Source: Candidatus Villigracilis affinis (GTDB lineage: Bacteria; Chloroflexota; Anaerolineae; Anaerolineales; Villigracilaceae). Taken from it: a stretch of DNA of 64,000 bases. The notes under the pieces are model-generated. The model saw only the letters and a list, made by a program, of their open reading frames with translations. It did no database searches and was not told where the DNA came from. The stretch is taken from contig JADKEA010000022.1 in assembly GCA_016718275.1 (NCBI GenBank), forward strand, positions 49,800 through 113,799, read 5' to 3'. The position numbers were made by a program, and so were the translations under genes. Below, piece after piece: positions 42,581-51,503 of this stretch; position 1 is the first letter of the stretch; each line of letters opens with the position of its first letter.

Positions 42581-43348
42581 CTACTCGAACTTTGGGGCGC
42601 GCTTCCCCAAAAACGCCGCCACCCCTTCTCGATGCTCCGCCGACTTACCTGCCTTGTCCTGCAGGATGCCTTCGTAGTGAAGCGCATCCTCCAAATTGGG
42701 AAGAATGGCATGATTGAAAGCCTGCTTCCCCGCCGCAAACGCTTCACGCGGACCTGCGGCCAGTTTGCCCGCAACCTGCATGACCAGCGCATCGAAGTTG
42801 AATCCACCCACCTGATTGACCAATCCCCACTCATAGGCCAGATGGGAAGTGATGGGCTTGTTGGAATAAAAATACTCCTGTGCGCGTCCCAGCCCGATAT
42901 ATTTCGGCAGGAACAATGAAACGCCCGAATCAGGTGCAAGCGCAATACCGCTGAAACCCACCACAAAATATGCGCTGGATTTTGCGATACGCAGATCACA
43001 AGCCAGTGCAATGCCAAACGCCGCGCCCGCGCACGGTCCGTTGACTGCGGCAATGACAGGCTTGCCCATGTTGCGGATCTGCAAAATAAGCGGGTTGTAT
43101 GTTTTCTCAAGATGCTCGCGGTAGGAAATCGCCCCGCCTTGTTTCATTTCGGTGATATCCTGCCCAGCGCTAAAAACCTTCCCAGCACCGGTGATGACCA
43201 CACATTTCACGTTCGGGTCGTTCTCCGCGTGTGACAGGGCGTCCATCAGGGCATTCGTCATTTCAAAATTAAAAGCGTTGGCGCGTTCGGGGCGATTCAA
43301 CGTCAGGATCGCCGCACCAGATTTGAGGTTCGTGTTGAGCGTTGTCAT
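42581..43348 (-). CDS. Enoyl-CoA hydratase/isomerase family protein
   Basis: 255 residues from ATG 43348 (MTTLNTNLKS). The crotonase core is clear: AFNFEMTNALMDALS, AGKVFSAGQDITEM (oxyanion hole), NGPCAGAAFGIALACDLRIA, and SGVSLFLPKYIGLGRAQEY. The catalytic-position pair reads as in PaaG-like isomerases/hydratases rather than classic hydratase Glu-Glu, so hydration is not certain. Monocistronic; substrate unknown. Confidence 0.88.
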   Translation of the reverse strand: MTTLNTNLKSGAAILTLNRPERANAFNFEMTNALMDALSHAENDPNVKCVVITGAGKVFSAGQDITEMKQGGAISYREHLEKTYNPLILQIRNMGKPVIAAVNGPCAGAAFGIALACDLRIAKSSAYFVVGFSGIALAPDSGVSLFLPKYIGLGRAQEYFYSNKPITSHLAYEWGLVNQVGGFNFDALVMQVAGKLAAGPREAFAAGKQAFNHAILPNLEDALHYEGILQDKAGKSAEHREGVAAFLGKRAPKFE

Positions 43349-43368
43349 GAGTCCTCGGTACAAAAAGC

Positions 43369-43396
43369 GACAGTCACCTTGTGCAAGGTGACTGTC
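43369..43396. terminator. Terminator hairpin
   Basis: GACAGTCACCTTG pairs with CAAGGTGACTGTC around TG; it ends the small gene at 43414-43776 on the minus strand. Confidence 0.75.
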
Positions 43397-43413
43397 ATTG
43401 TTTTGAAAACTAT

Positions 43414-43776
43414 TTATTCAGGGAAATCATCCTGCTGATCTTCGTCGCCTGCATCCACTTCGTATTCAACGCTTTCGCCGTCGAGATATACCCACAAGAG
43501 CAGCATGTGCCCATCGGGAGTATCAACATTGCGGGCGGCGAGGATGGGGGCGGTCTCTTCAAGACCGGATTCGGTACGATAATGCAGATGGATGGATGAT
43601 TTGTTGTGCCAGGCGGTATAACAACGCTGCACAAGCGCTGGCCCGTTGAACGTACGCAGGCGTGTTAGCGCGGGGACCGACAGGGTCGAACTTTCGTTCA
43701 AACCCAATGCCCAGCCGTCGTTGACGTGCTCAAAAATCGGCGGGGGACCTTCGATGATCGTAATTTTATCTTCCAT
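43414..43776 (-). CDS. Conserved-looking hypothetical acidic protein
   Basis: 120 residues, soluble, very acidic C-terminus (DAGDEDQQDDFPE). The central part (TRLRTFNGPALVQRCYTAWHNKSSIHLHYRTESG) reads as a compact alpha/beta unit. I do not recognise the family. It is divergent from the P-loop gene at 43890. Confidence 0.6.
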   Translation of the reverse strand: MEDKITIIEGPPPIFEHVNDGWALGLNESSTLSVPALTRLRTFNGPALVQRCYTAWHNKSSIHLHYRTESGLEETAPILAARNVDTPDGHMLLLWVYLDGESVEYEVDAGDEDQQDDFPE

Positions 43777-43889
43777 AAGTTTACCTATAGTTTTACCTAG
43801 CGGGAATATACCACAACAATGCAGACGAATCGTTTCAGAATATTATTAGAATTTTTTTGCAAGGTTAAACTGTGAATATAATTACAAAT

Positions 43890-44516
43890 ATGAGCAAAAT
43901 GACCCCAAAAATAATCCTCGAGGGCACGCGCCTGACGTTCAAAACCGACATCGCTTTTGCCCTCAACGAGCACCCACGCATCGTGGGCCCGCGAAAATAC
44001 AAATACCACTCGCCGCTCATCTCCGGCGAATGGTGCGCCTTCACCAATTTCCCCTGGGGACGAGGCCTGATCAATTTTGAGCCGCATGAAGAATCGCTCG
44101 CGATGGAAACCTACGAAACATGGGTGAAGCTCTTCGAGTTGCAGCGCTATTACTCATGGATCGTGGACCGTTTTCATCTTTCCACGCGCATGTATCAGCT
44201 TAACACCTACCAAAAAGATTACGATTTCCGCTGGCTTGAAGAACGCCTGCTCCCGCTTAATTTCCGCCTGGTGCTGCTCACTCGTTCCCCTGAGTCATTC
44301 GAAGCCGCGCGCGCCGAAAGACTCAAGGTCTCGGGCAATCCATCTCAATATGATGACCTGAATCTTTTCATTGAAGAACAAAAATTGATCCGCAGGCTAG
44401 CCAGCGAATCAATTCTGCCAAAACTCGAAATTGATATTTCAGATAACAATATCCCCGCCGCCGTTGAAAAGATCGCCGACTGGATGGAATCTTCGGGTGG
44501 ATTATATATGCCGTAA
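43890..44516 (+). CDS. Nucleoside/thymidylate kinase-like P-loop protein with altered Walker A
   Basis: 208 residues from ATG 43890. The opening PKIILEGTRLTFKTDIAFAL aligns with the Walker A region of deoxynucleoside/thymidylate kinases (GxxxxGKS/T), but the glycine before the lysine is Phe (GTRLTFKT). The middle segment IVDRFHLSTRMY matches the DR-HxS motif of those kinases, and FRLVLLTRSPESFEAARAER matches the lid. So the fold is likely, but normal ATP binding is doubtful; it may be a regulatory or degenerate paralogue. TATAAT at 43877-43882 lies only 7 bases before the start, so the mRNA could be leaderless. GTG 43872 is a less likely start. Confidence 0.6.
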   Translation: MSKMTPKIILEGTRLTFKTDIAFALNEHPRIVGPRKYKYHSPLISGEWCAFTNFPWGRGLINFEPHEESLAMETYETWVKLFELQRYYSWIVDRFHLSTRMYQLNTYQKDYDFRWLEERLLPLNFRLVLLTRSPESFEAARAERLKVSGNPSQYDDLNLFIEEQKLIRRLASESILPKLEIDISDNNIPAAVEKIADWMESSGGLYMP

Positions 44517-45593
44517 AATTTCCTTCACCAAACCCGGCCCGCGATAGATCAAGCCTGTATAAACCTGAACAAGCGCCGCTCCCATATCAAGGCGGCGTTT
44601 TGCATCTTGCGGAGTCATAATTCCGCCCGCGCTCACGATCGGAATTTCACCGTTCACTCTTTTTACGGTTTGATGAAGAACCGCTTCGCTCCTACCCTTG
44701 AGCGGACTCCCGCTTAAGCCGCCTGTTTCTCCCCGTAAAGTTGACCTCAGACCCTCGCGTGCAAGGGTCGTGTTCGTAACGATCACACCATCCATCTTCG
44801 TACGCAGAATGGCTTCGATGGCATCATCCAATTCCGCTTCTGAAAGATCTGGCGCAAGTTTGACAAGGATGGGCAGATTCTTCTCGTGCAGTTTCTGCGA
44901 AACAAGCCGCTGTTGATGCAAATGAGAAAGCAGGTTTTCCAACGCCGCCCGTCCCTGCAATTCACGCAGGCCCGCGGTATTCGGCGAACTGATATTGATG
45001 GTCAGGTAATCGGCGTATTTCGAGAAGACATCCACAAGCGAGACATAATCGAAAACGGCCTCCTCATTGGATGTATCCTTATTCTTGCCGAGGTTGATCC
45101 CCAACATGGCGCCGCCCCGATGAATGGAGTTGATAAATCTTTTTTGATTGCGCGGCTGAATGCCATAAATGCGTTCGAATAAACCAGAGCGCAGCGACGG
45201 ATTCAATTTGAGCTGCATAAACTCGGAGCCTTTGCTCGGGAAGCCCATGCGGTTGATCACGGCTTCATCCTCCACCAGGCGGAAGACTCTCGGGGATGGG
45301 TTGCCAGGCTGAGGCCGAGGGGTGACCGTTCCAATTTCCACGTGACCAAACCCCAGTGCGGCGAGTCCGCGAATGGCAACGCCATCCTTGTCGTAACCGG
45401 CGGCAATCCCAACGGGATTCCTGAAAGTCAATCCGAATGCTTCGACCGGTTTTGGCGGGGATTTGAACAACTGCTCCATGATCCAGCGCGAAGGAGCGAA
45501 ATTGCCTGTGATGCGTAATGCGTGAAGGGTGAGCGCATGGGCGTGCTCGGGATCGAGCCGAAAAAGATAAGGGCGAATGGAGTTATACATCAA
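44502..45593 (-). CDS. pyrD: Dihydroorotate dehydrogenase (quinone), class 2
   Basis: Membrane-associated FMN enzyme of pyrimidine synthesis. The 363 residues include the N-terminal helical segment of class 2 (RPYLFRLDPEHAHALTLHAL), NPVGIAAGYDKDG, the catalytic serine loop INISSPNTAGLRELQ, and VSAGGIMTPQDAKRRLDMGA. The start is MMYN or MYN; the 5' end overlaps the acetyltransferase gene by 11 bases. The 3' end overlaps the P-loop gene tail by 15 bases on the opposite strand. Confidence 0.95.
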   Translation of the reverse strand: MMYNSIRPYLFRLDPEHAHALTLHALRITGNFAPSRWIMEQLFKSPPKPVEAFGLTFRNPVGIAAGYDKDGVAIRGLAALGFGHVEIGTVTPRPQPGNPSPRVFRLVEDEAVINRMGFPSKGSEFMQLKLNPSLRSGLFERIYGIQPRNQKRFINSIHRGGAMLGINLGKNKDTSNEEAVFDYVSLVDVFSKYADYLTINISSPNTAGLRELQGRAALENLLSHLHQQRLVSQKLHEKNLPILVKLAPDLSEAELDDAIEAILRTKMDGVIVTNTTLAREGLRSTLRGETGGLSGSPLKGRSEAVLHQTVKRVNGEIPIVSAGGIMTPQDAKRRLDMGAALVQVYTGLIYRGPGLVKEILRHI

Positions 45594-46017
45594 GTCCTTT
45601 TTTACGATATCCGCACATCACCCGTTCGGTGATGAAGCCGTACTTTTCATAGAGTTTTATGGCGGCCGCATTATCCGCATTGACCGTCAGGCTTATCTTA
45701 TCAGTTTCCGGAAAAGACAGCATCCAATCCATGCCCGCAGCAAGCAGGGATGCCCCAAGGCTGCGCCCGCGCACCGATCGATCCACACCGATGAAATCCA
45801 CATAGCCGAGACGCGCATCCGATTCGATTTTACAGAAGTGATACCCTTTCAATATCCCATTTTCAAGCCCGAGGAACAGGCGGCGGCTTTCGTTTATTCT
45901 TTCAACAATCTGCCGCGCCGTGAAATAAGTGGTCGGGAAAAGCTCATTATGCATTTGCTCGAACGGCTCAAAAAATGATGGTTGAAACTCAATCACTGAA
46001 AATGAATTTGGGGACAA
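45583..46017 (-). CDS. GNAT acetyltransferase (possible C-terminal half of a tandem GNAT protein)
   Basis: 144 residues with a full GNAT domain: LENGILKGYHFCKIE, YVDFIGVDRSVRGRSLGASLL (acetyl-CoA loop) and LTVNADNAAAIKLYEKYGF. The start is TTG 46015-46017 without a good ribosome binding site, and it overlaps the upstream gene by 25 bases in a different frame. Such tandem domains are commonly one protein of about 300 residues, so a frameshift at about 46000 may have split it. As separate genes they would be translationally coupled. Confidence 0.75.
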   Translation of the reverse strand: MSPNSFSVIEFQPSFFEPFEQMHNELFPTTYFTARQIVERINESRRLFLGLENGILKGYHFCKIESDARLGYVDFIGVDRSVRGRSLGASLLAAGMDWMLSFPETDKISLTVNADNAAAIKLYEKYGFITERVMCGYRKKGLDV

Positions 46018-46484
46018 TGAAAGTTTTTATATTGCGCCCGCGCCAGAGTCATGATCGCGTTTTCAGAACGGGAGAGAAAAGCATGTCTTTCAGCAAATTC
46101 TTTGATATTCACGTTATGAACATCAAAGAAAAGGTCCTGCTCCCCGATACCTGCAGGGATGACCTTTAAGCTGGCTGCATACAGATCATCTGCAAGGGAG
46201 TGCCAATCTGCATGTTCGATCAGCGGACCGAAAAGCCAGGCGCGGTTGACCTCGGGGTCTGCATCCACACCAAAAACGCCGACCAGCCGATCATCAGCAT
46301 AGGCGAGATGGAATCCCTCTGCAGGCGGAACGACACATTCCGCCAGAGAAGCACGCACATCGGCCTCTCCTTCGCCGAAGAAACCGATGTGATGAGTATC
46401 TTCACTGTTCAAACGAACGACGAAACTGATTAATTCTTCAAAATGTTCTGCGCCGCAGGGGATGAGTTTGGGCTGCATTTTCAC
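45993..46484 (-). CDS. GNAT-like N-terminal domain protein (upstream half)
   Basis: 163 residues, start ATG 46484 (or 46478). N-terminal LIPCGAEHFEELISFVVRLNSED and the segment LAYADDRLVGVFGVDADPEVNRAWLFGPLI look like a GNAT domain lacking a clear acetyl-CoA loop. The last residues (QYKNFHCPQIHFQ) read through the linker in one frame, while the next gene continues in another. See the downstream entry for the possible frameshift. Confidence 0.6.
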   Translation of the reverse strand: MKMQPKLIPCGAEHFEELISFVVRLNSEDTHHIGFFGEGEADVRASLAECVVPPAEGFHLAYADDRLVGVFGVDADPEVNRAWLFGPLIEHADWHSLADDLYAASLKVIPAGIGEQDLFFDVHNVNIKEFAERHAFLSRSENAIMTLARAQYKNFHCPQIHFQ

Positions 46485-46594
46485 TGTCCTCTTTTATGCT
46501 AAAATCACCGGGGTATCCCTTTTATTTTATCGTACCGCAAGCCATTACCATACGGAAAATATAATGTGGATCTCAAGCAAATCAGTGAGGGCAA

Positions 46595-47584
46595 ATGAAT
46601 TCAGATAAACTCAGGCAGGCCATTGCACTTATTCTGGAGGGAGACAAGCGGGCGGCTTTGTCCCTTTTAAGCAAGCTTGTCCAGGAAGAGCCTTATAACG
46701 AGGCGGCCTGGATCTGTTTATTTGAATGTGTGGAAAGCGTTTCGAAGAAAAAGTATTGCCTGCAAAAGATCCTGGCGATCAATCCCGACAACCAAAATGC
46801 GCGCAGCGAACTTGAAAAATTAACATCCAAACATACCGTCATCGCACGTTCAATACAGGAACCTCTATCGGTGAAAAATGCAAGGTCCGGGCTCCCTGTG
46901 AAACGGGAACCAAAATGGATCTATTTTGACGGGTGGGGTAAGCGTCCAAACAACTCGCGCTACATACCGATCATGCTCGGCATATTGATATTTTGTATCA
47001 CCAGCGTGCTTTTTTATTATATTGGCAGGTATGGAATCAGCGCCCAAGCAAAACATCCGCTGCTTCCGAACATAGAGGTCACCCGTCCGCCATTGCCGCT
47101 CAGGCAGACGGAACACCCTCAGCCTTCCGCCATGCCTTTATTCCATGCAGGCCAGCCCATTTTGCCGCTGATGCAGGCGGAGCAACAGCAATCACTGGCA
47201 TCAGAAACACCGTTATCACCAACGTACTTGATGGAACAGTCTTTGAATGGCTATCTGACCGCGATCGAAGGCCAAAACTGGGCAGTTGCATATGAATATC
47301 TATGTGCAGAGATCAGGAATGTGGTTCGCAGCCCGAATGATATGGCTTATCGCGTATTTTTAGAATTGGGCCGTCTTTCAATCCCCGATACCCACAAGAT
47401 TCTTCCACCCCCTGACCGGCCCAATCGGGTGATATACAACCTTACCAGCACAACCTGGTGGGGCGGCCCATATGAAGCCAGAGTGGAAATGGATACCTAC
47501 AAGATATGCGGCATAGGCAAAGAACGCGGTGATCTTCGCAATCTATTGATACCGTCTGAAACGCCTCTTAATATCAGTCAGTGA
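46595..47584 (+). CDS. Hypothetical protein: TPR-like N-terminus, one membrane helix, extracytoplasmic domain
   Basis: 329 residues. The first 70 look like two TPR-type helix pairs (ALSLLSKLVQEEPYNEAAWICL, ILAINPDNQNARSELEKL). One membrane helix lies at about 127-147 (IPIMLGILIFCITSVLFYYIG), then a P/Q-rich spacer and a domain of about 110 residues beginning LNGYLTAIEGQNWAVAYEYL, like NTF2/DUF4878-type domains. Function unknown. It is convergent with pyrE; GAGTCATGACTC at 47597-47608 may end transcription both ways. Confidence 0.6.
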   Translation: MNSDKLRQAIALILEGDKRAALSLLSKLVQEEPYNEAAWICLFECVESVSKKKYCLQKILAINPDNQNARSELEKLTSKHTVIARSIQEPLSVKNARSGLPVKREPKWIYFDGWGKRPNNSRYIPIMLGILIFCITSVLFYYIGRYGISAQAKHPLLPNIEVTRPPLPLRQTEHPQPSAMPLFHAGQPILPLMQAEQQQSLASETPLSPTYLMEQSLNGYLTAIEGQNWAVAYEYLCAEIRNVVRSPNDMAYRVFLELGRLSIPDTHKILPPPDRPNRVIYNLTSTTWWGGPYEARVEMDTYKICGIGKERGDLRNLLIPSETPLNISQ

Positions 47585-47615
47585 CAATGGCAATAGGGAG
47601 TCATGACTCTCCGCA

Positions 47616-48227
47616 TTAATGGTTGTTTTCCAAAAACCTTCTCGTGGCTTCGATCTTGTCCTTTTCCACCTTACCCGTAGACTCCCAGTGGTCGAGCATT
47701 TGTTTGATGGTCAATACAGAGTGCATGGAATAGCCCGCCTGTTCAAGCGATTCTTTTGCGCCAGACTGGCGATCCACCAGAACGACCACATCCTTCACGG
47801 CCAAACCAACAGCGGTCAGTTTTTCGATGGCTTCGAATTTGCTTCCGCCGGTGGTGGCGAGGTCATCAATGACGAGGGCGATTTCACCCGCATGATACTC
47901 ACCTTCGATCTCGGCCTTGGTGCCGTAGGCCTTCACTTCCTTGCGCGGATAGATCATCGGGTAATTGCCCTGCAGGGAAACGGCGGTTGCAATGGGAATG
48001 GCAGCATAGGGCAGGCCAGCGAGACGGTCAAACTTCAATTCTTTTAGCAGAGGCAGATACGCCGCGCCGACCTGCTCCAGCAGTTTGGGGTAGGTGATGA
48101 TCTGACGCAGGTCAATGTAGATGGGGGATTTGAGCCCGGATTTGAGTGTAAATTCACCGAATTTGATGCAGCCAGCAGAGAGCAGGCCATCGGCAAGGGA
48201 TGCCAGATTGGGGTTGAGTTCTGTCAT
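47616..48227 (-). CDS. pyrE: Orotate phosphoribosyltransferase
   Basis: Converts orotate and PRPP to OMP. The 203 residues contain the PRPP motif LVIDDLATTGGSK and the flexible loop with YPRKEVKAYGTKAEIEG. Length is typical. It lies 18 bases behind pyrF, with which it makes UMP in two steps. Confidence 0.95.
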   Translation of the reverse strand: MTELNPNLASLADGLLSAGCIKFGEFTLKSGLKSPIYIDLRQIITYPKLLEQVGAAYLPLLKELKFDRLAGLPYAAIPIATAVSLQGNYPMIYPRKEVKAYGTKAEIEGEYHAGEIALVIDDLATTGGSKFEAIEKLTAVGLAVKDVVVLVDRQSGAKESLEQAGYSMHSVLTIKQMLDHWESTGKVEKDKIEATRRFLENNH

Positions 48228-48245
48228 GGATGGATTCCTTTTCGA

Positions 48246-49082
48246 TTATCTGAGCTTCAATTCTCTTTTGATATTCAATATCTCATCGCGTAATTCGGCG
48301 GCGGCCTTGGCGGGGTTTTGTGCGCGGGCCACAGCGCGTGAGACGGGCAGCAGAATTCCCTTGCCATCTTTGCGCAGACCCGCTTTGAGCGCCAGTTCCA
48401 ATTCGCCGCCTTGTGCGCCGACGCCGGGTGAAAGGAACCACAGATCAGGCGCGGCGGCGCGGATCATTTCCATGATCTGCGGATGGGTGGCACCGACGAC
48501 GATGCCGATATTATTCTTTTCGTTCCATTGCTGGGCGAGCTGGGCAACATACAAATACAAGGGCATGGGGCTGTCTGACCCCATCGGCATGACGAGCAGG
48601 TTTTGCAGATCCATCGAACCTGCGTTGGAGGTTTTGCAAAGCAGGAAAACGCCTTTTTCAGAATTCTGAAGGAAGGGCTCGATGGAGTCTTTTCCCAAAT
48701 ACGGATTCAAGGTGATGCAATCCACGCCGAGATTCTCGAAAGCGGATTTGGCGTATGCATCGGCGGTGGAAGCGATATCGCCGCGCTTCGCATCGAGGAT
48801 AATCGGAATGCGCGAGCCCAAGCGGTTTGATTCTGCATTGATGGCTTCGATGACCTGTTTGAGGGCGGTCCAGCCTTCGGCGCCGAAGACTTCGAAGAAG
48901 GCGGCGTTGGGTTTGAATGCCGCAGCGTAGGGAGCTGTCTGCTTGACCAGAGTCAGGCAAAAGTCGAGGGCAGATTCGGCGGTGGGTTCCTTGAGGTCGG
49001 GAATGTGCGGGTCGAGTCCGATGCAGAGCAGGGAGGATGAATCGTCGACGCGTCTTTCGAGAAAAGTGAAAAAGGTTTCCAT
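48246..49082 (-). CDS. pyrF: Orotidine-5'-phosphate decarboxylase, type 2
   Basis: Final step to UMP. The motif ILDAKRGDIASTADAYA carries the catalytic Lys and Asp; LCIGLDPHIPDL at the start and FLSPGVGAQGGELE near the end (phosphate loop) fit the longer type 2 enzyme (278 residues). pyrF-pyrE form an operon; pyrD is 2 kb away on the same strand. Confidence 0.95.
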   Translation of the reverse strand: METFFTFLERRVDDSSSLLCIGLDPHIPDLKEPTAESALDFCLTLVKQTAPYAAAFKPNAAFFEVFGAEGWTALKQVIEAINAESNRLGSRIPIILDAKRGDIASTADAYAKSAFENLGVDCITLNPYLGKDSIEPFLQNSEKGVFLLCKTSNAGSMDLQNLLVMPMGSDSPMPLYLYVAQLAQQWNEKNNIGIVVGATHPQIMEMIRAAAPDLWFLSPGVGAQGGELELALKAGLRKDGKGILLPVSRAVARAQNPAKAAAELRDEILNIKRELKLR

Positions 49083-49110
49083 TGGAGTGGTTACGTCCTG
49101 AGTATGGATT

Positions 49111-49151
49111 AAAAAACCGCCCTTCGATGCGATCAGGGCGGATGTTTTTTA
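49111..49151 (-). terminator. Terminator of surface protein gene
   Basis: CCGCCCT pairs with AGGGCGG around a loop of 11, with T- and A-runs on each side. Confidence 0.65.
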
Positions 49152-51503
49152 TTCAAGGATGACTTCCCACTTGCTCATGCCTGGCTGGAAGATCAGGTTG
49201 CTGAGCCAGCCGAATTGATCCCAGAGGAAGGTATCCCAGATGTTGGAACCGAAGCCGCGGCATTCTGCAAAAAGGAAATCGGCGGGCAGGGTATCGGGCA
49301 GGTCACAAAACACGGATTCAGCATCCATGCCGCCCGGCATGGACGGGACCGAGCCTTCGCGTGAATTGGTGAGGTTGGGGGTCGGGATGCAGTCTTCATA
49401 CCATGAACCGTTGCCATCGGGCATGCGGCAGACGGAGCGATCTTTGACCTTGGCAAGCGGATAGGTGTAGGCGTCGAATACTTTGTTGCTGGGATTCAGC
49501 AGGCGCGCAGTGTCGCCGCCATCGCTGAGCAGGATGCGGGTTTCGCTGCCGAAGAATACGGCGCGGTCACCGGGCGCAAGGACGAGGTCGGGGAAGGTGA
49601 AGGGGGTCGAGCCTGAGTCGGCTTCGTCATCCAGCTTCCAGCCTTTGATGTTGATATCGACGGGGCCGATGTTCTTGATCTCGATGAATTCATCGTACAC
49701 ATCCACGCGGCCATCGCGATTCCAATCGTAGCCGGGGCGCTGCAGGAATTCGTTGATGATGGGACGCCCGACGGGTTCGTAGGTGGGCGTGCGGGTGACG
49801 GTCTTTGTAGGCGTGACGGTCTTGGTCGGCGAAGGCGTGCGCGTGGGGGTTTGGGTGATGGGCGTAGGTGTGCCAGTGGCTGTGGGGGTGGCCGTAGGCC
49901 CAGGCGGGGTGGAGTTCTTCTTGCCGGGCGTGCCCCAGATCGGATTATTGCCAGCATCATAGCCATAGCGTTCAACGCCTTGATTCGTGTACCAGGCGGT
50001 ATCGCTATCCACTTCTGTGACGATTCTTTCCATGCTGGCAAATGTAGCGGAATCGCCAGCAGGCCAGCTGCCATCATCTTTATTCGCGGTGTCGATCACA
50101 TTGCCCAACAGGTCCACCAATTGCAGAATTTCGCCGTCGTTGGTGAGGCCCAAACCGCTATCGGTTTGATTGACGGTGACAGGTTCGGTGCCCGTTGAAA
50201 AAACACCCGAGTTATCGGCCAAAATGAAAAATGCACCGGGGGCGATCTTGCCCGCCAATGTGACTTCCCCTGAGCCGTCTTTTAATTTCCAGCCGGTGAT
50301 ATCGATCTCGACCGTGCCGGGGTTGTAAAGCTCAATCCACTCATCGGTGCTGCCTGCTGTCGTACCAGACCAGGCCACTTCGCTGATGACCACCGCCATG
50401 CCAGCGGAAGGGGTAACTGTGGCAGCCTCATCATCATCTTCGCCGATGATGGTGGGTGTGCCAATGCCCGGGGTTGAGTCTTTATCAAATTGATCAGAAT
50501 CCCATACTTCTGCAAAGTTCGTCAATGTACCGGTTTGTTTCACCGTGGCTGTGATGGTTAATTTCGCAGTCGCATTACTGGCAAGGTCTCCCACGCCCCA
50601 AAGCCCTGTAGCTGCACTGTATGGGGTTGCACCAGGCCCGCCTCCGCCGGTTTGGACACTGGATACAAATGTAAAGAAATTCGTATCCAACAGGTCTTTC
50701 ACGACCACACCCGTGGCATTCAGCGGACCTGCATTGGCGACCGTGACAGTGAAAATAATATTCTCGCCTAATTTTGGCGTTGGGTTGTTGACTACATTTG
50801 AAAGGCTTAAGTCAGCGTACGGGGTTCCGTCGTCATCGTCTTCGTTATTGACTGTGCCATCGAAGCCGGGTGTTGAGTCGGGGTCAACCTGATCGCTCGT
50901 CCATACTTCGGCATAATTTGTACCTATTGGATTTGTACTGGACGACGTGGCTATGATATGTAATGTAGCGCTTGAACCCGCACCGGAAGGCGTCAAAGAC
51001 CCCACAGTCCAAGTTACAGTACCGCTATTATGGACTCCACCGCCATCATCTGTAACATAAGTCAAATCTGGAGGCAGTACGTCTTGTACCGTTACATTTG
51101 TCGCAGTGTCAGGGCCATTATTTGTAACGGTGATCGTAAACTCTACAGGGTCACCACTGACCGTTGGAGTAATTATGTCAACTGTCTTGGTCAGGCTTAA
51201 GTCGGCTACCAAAGGCGTAGTCGCAGGTGCAGCATCATAATCATTTTCTGAAGCGACGCCGTTTCCTGGAGTGGAATTGTCATCAAATTGATCGCTCGTC
51301 CATACTTCGGCAATATTTACCTTTGCACCGGGCGAGGCAATTCTTGCGTTGATGATTAAAGTAGCTGTACTTCCATTTGCCAAAAAGCCTACCGCCCAAA
51401 TTCCCGAACTGCTGTTATAGGTTCCAAGGTTATCTGAAATATAAACCACTCCAGCGGGTAGCATATCTTTTACAGTGACACCCGTTGCGTGCCACATTAT
51501 CAC
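49149..51503 (-). CDS. Large extracellular protein: DUF11 repeats and two lamin-tail domains (main part)
   Basis: 784 residues in frame. DUF11-type beta domains are seen at about 1-95, 100-215 and 220-340 (DLSLTKTVDIITPTVSGDPV, DLSLSNVVNNPTPKLGENI), then a lamin-tail domain (about 365-490; VVISEVAWSGTT, then DEWIELYNPGTVEIDITGW), a T/P-rich linker, and a second lamin-tail domain (about 575-690; PIINEFLQRPGYDWNRDG, FIEIKNIGPVDI). It is a cell-surface or secreted protein. The true N-terminus is in the next entry: the first DUF11 copy here is truncated (residues equivalent to FTITVTNSGP are missing) at about 51490. Confidence 0.7.
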   Translation of the reverse strand: MIMWHATGVTVKDMLPAGVVYISDNLGTYNSSSGIWAVGFLANGSTATLIINARIASPGAKVNIAEVWTSDQFDDNSTPGNGVASENDYDAAPATTPLVADLSLTKTVDIITPTVSGDPVEFTITVTNNGPDTATNVTVQDVLPPDLTYVTDDGGGVHNSGTVTWTVGSLTPSGAGSSATLHIIATSSSTNPIGTNYAEVWTSDQVDPDSTPGFDGTVNNEDDDDGTPYADLSLSNVVNNPTPKLGENIIFTVTVANAGPLNATGVVVKDLLDTNFFTFVSSVQTGGGGPGATPYSAATGLWGVGDLASNATAKLTITATVKQTGTLTNFAEVWDSDQFDKDSTPGIGTPTIIGEDDDEAATVTPSAGMAVVISEVAWSGTTAGSTDEWIELYNPGTVEIDITGWKLKDGSGEVTLAGKIAPGAFFILADNSGVFSTGTEPVTVNQTDSGLGLTNDGEILQLVDLLGNVIDTANKDDGSWPAGDSATFASMERIVTEVDSDTAWYTNQGVERYGYDAGNNPIWGTPGKKNSTPPGPTATPTATGTPTPITQTPTRTPSPTKTVTPTKTVTRTPTYEPVGRPIINEFLQRPGYDWNRDGRVDVYDEFIEIKNIGPVDINIKGWKLDDEADSGSTPFTFPDLVLAPGDRAVFFGSETRILLSDGGDTARLLNPSNKVFDAYTYPLAKVKDRSVCRMPDGNGSWYEDCIPTPNLTNSREGSVPSMPGGMDAESVFCDLPDTLPADFLFAECRGFGSNIWDTFLWDQFGWLSNLIFQPGMSKWEVILE

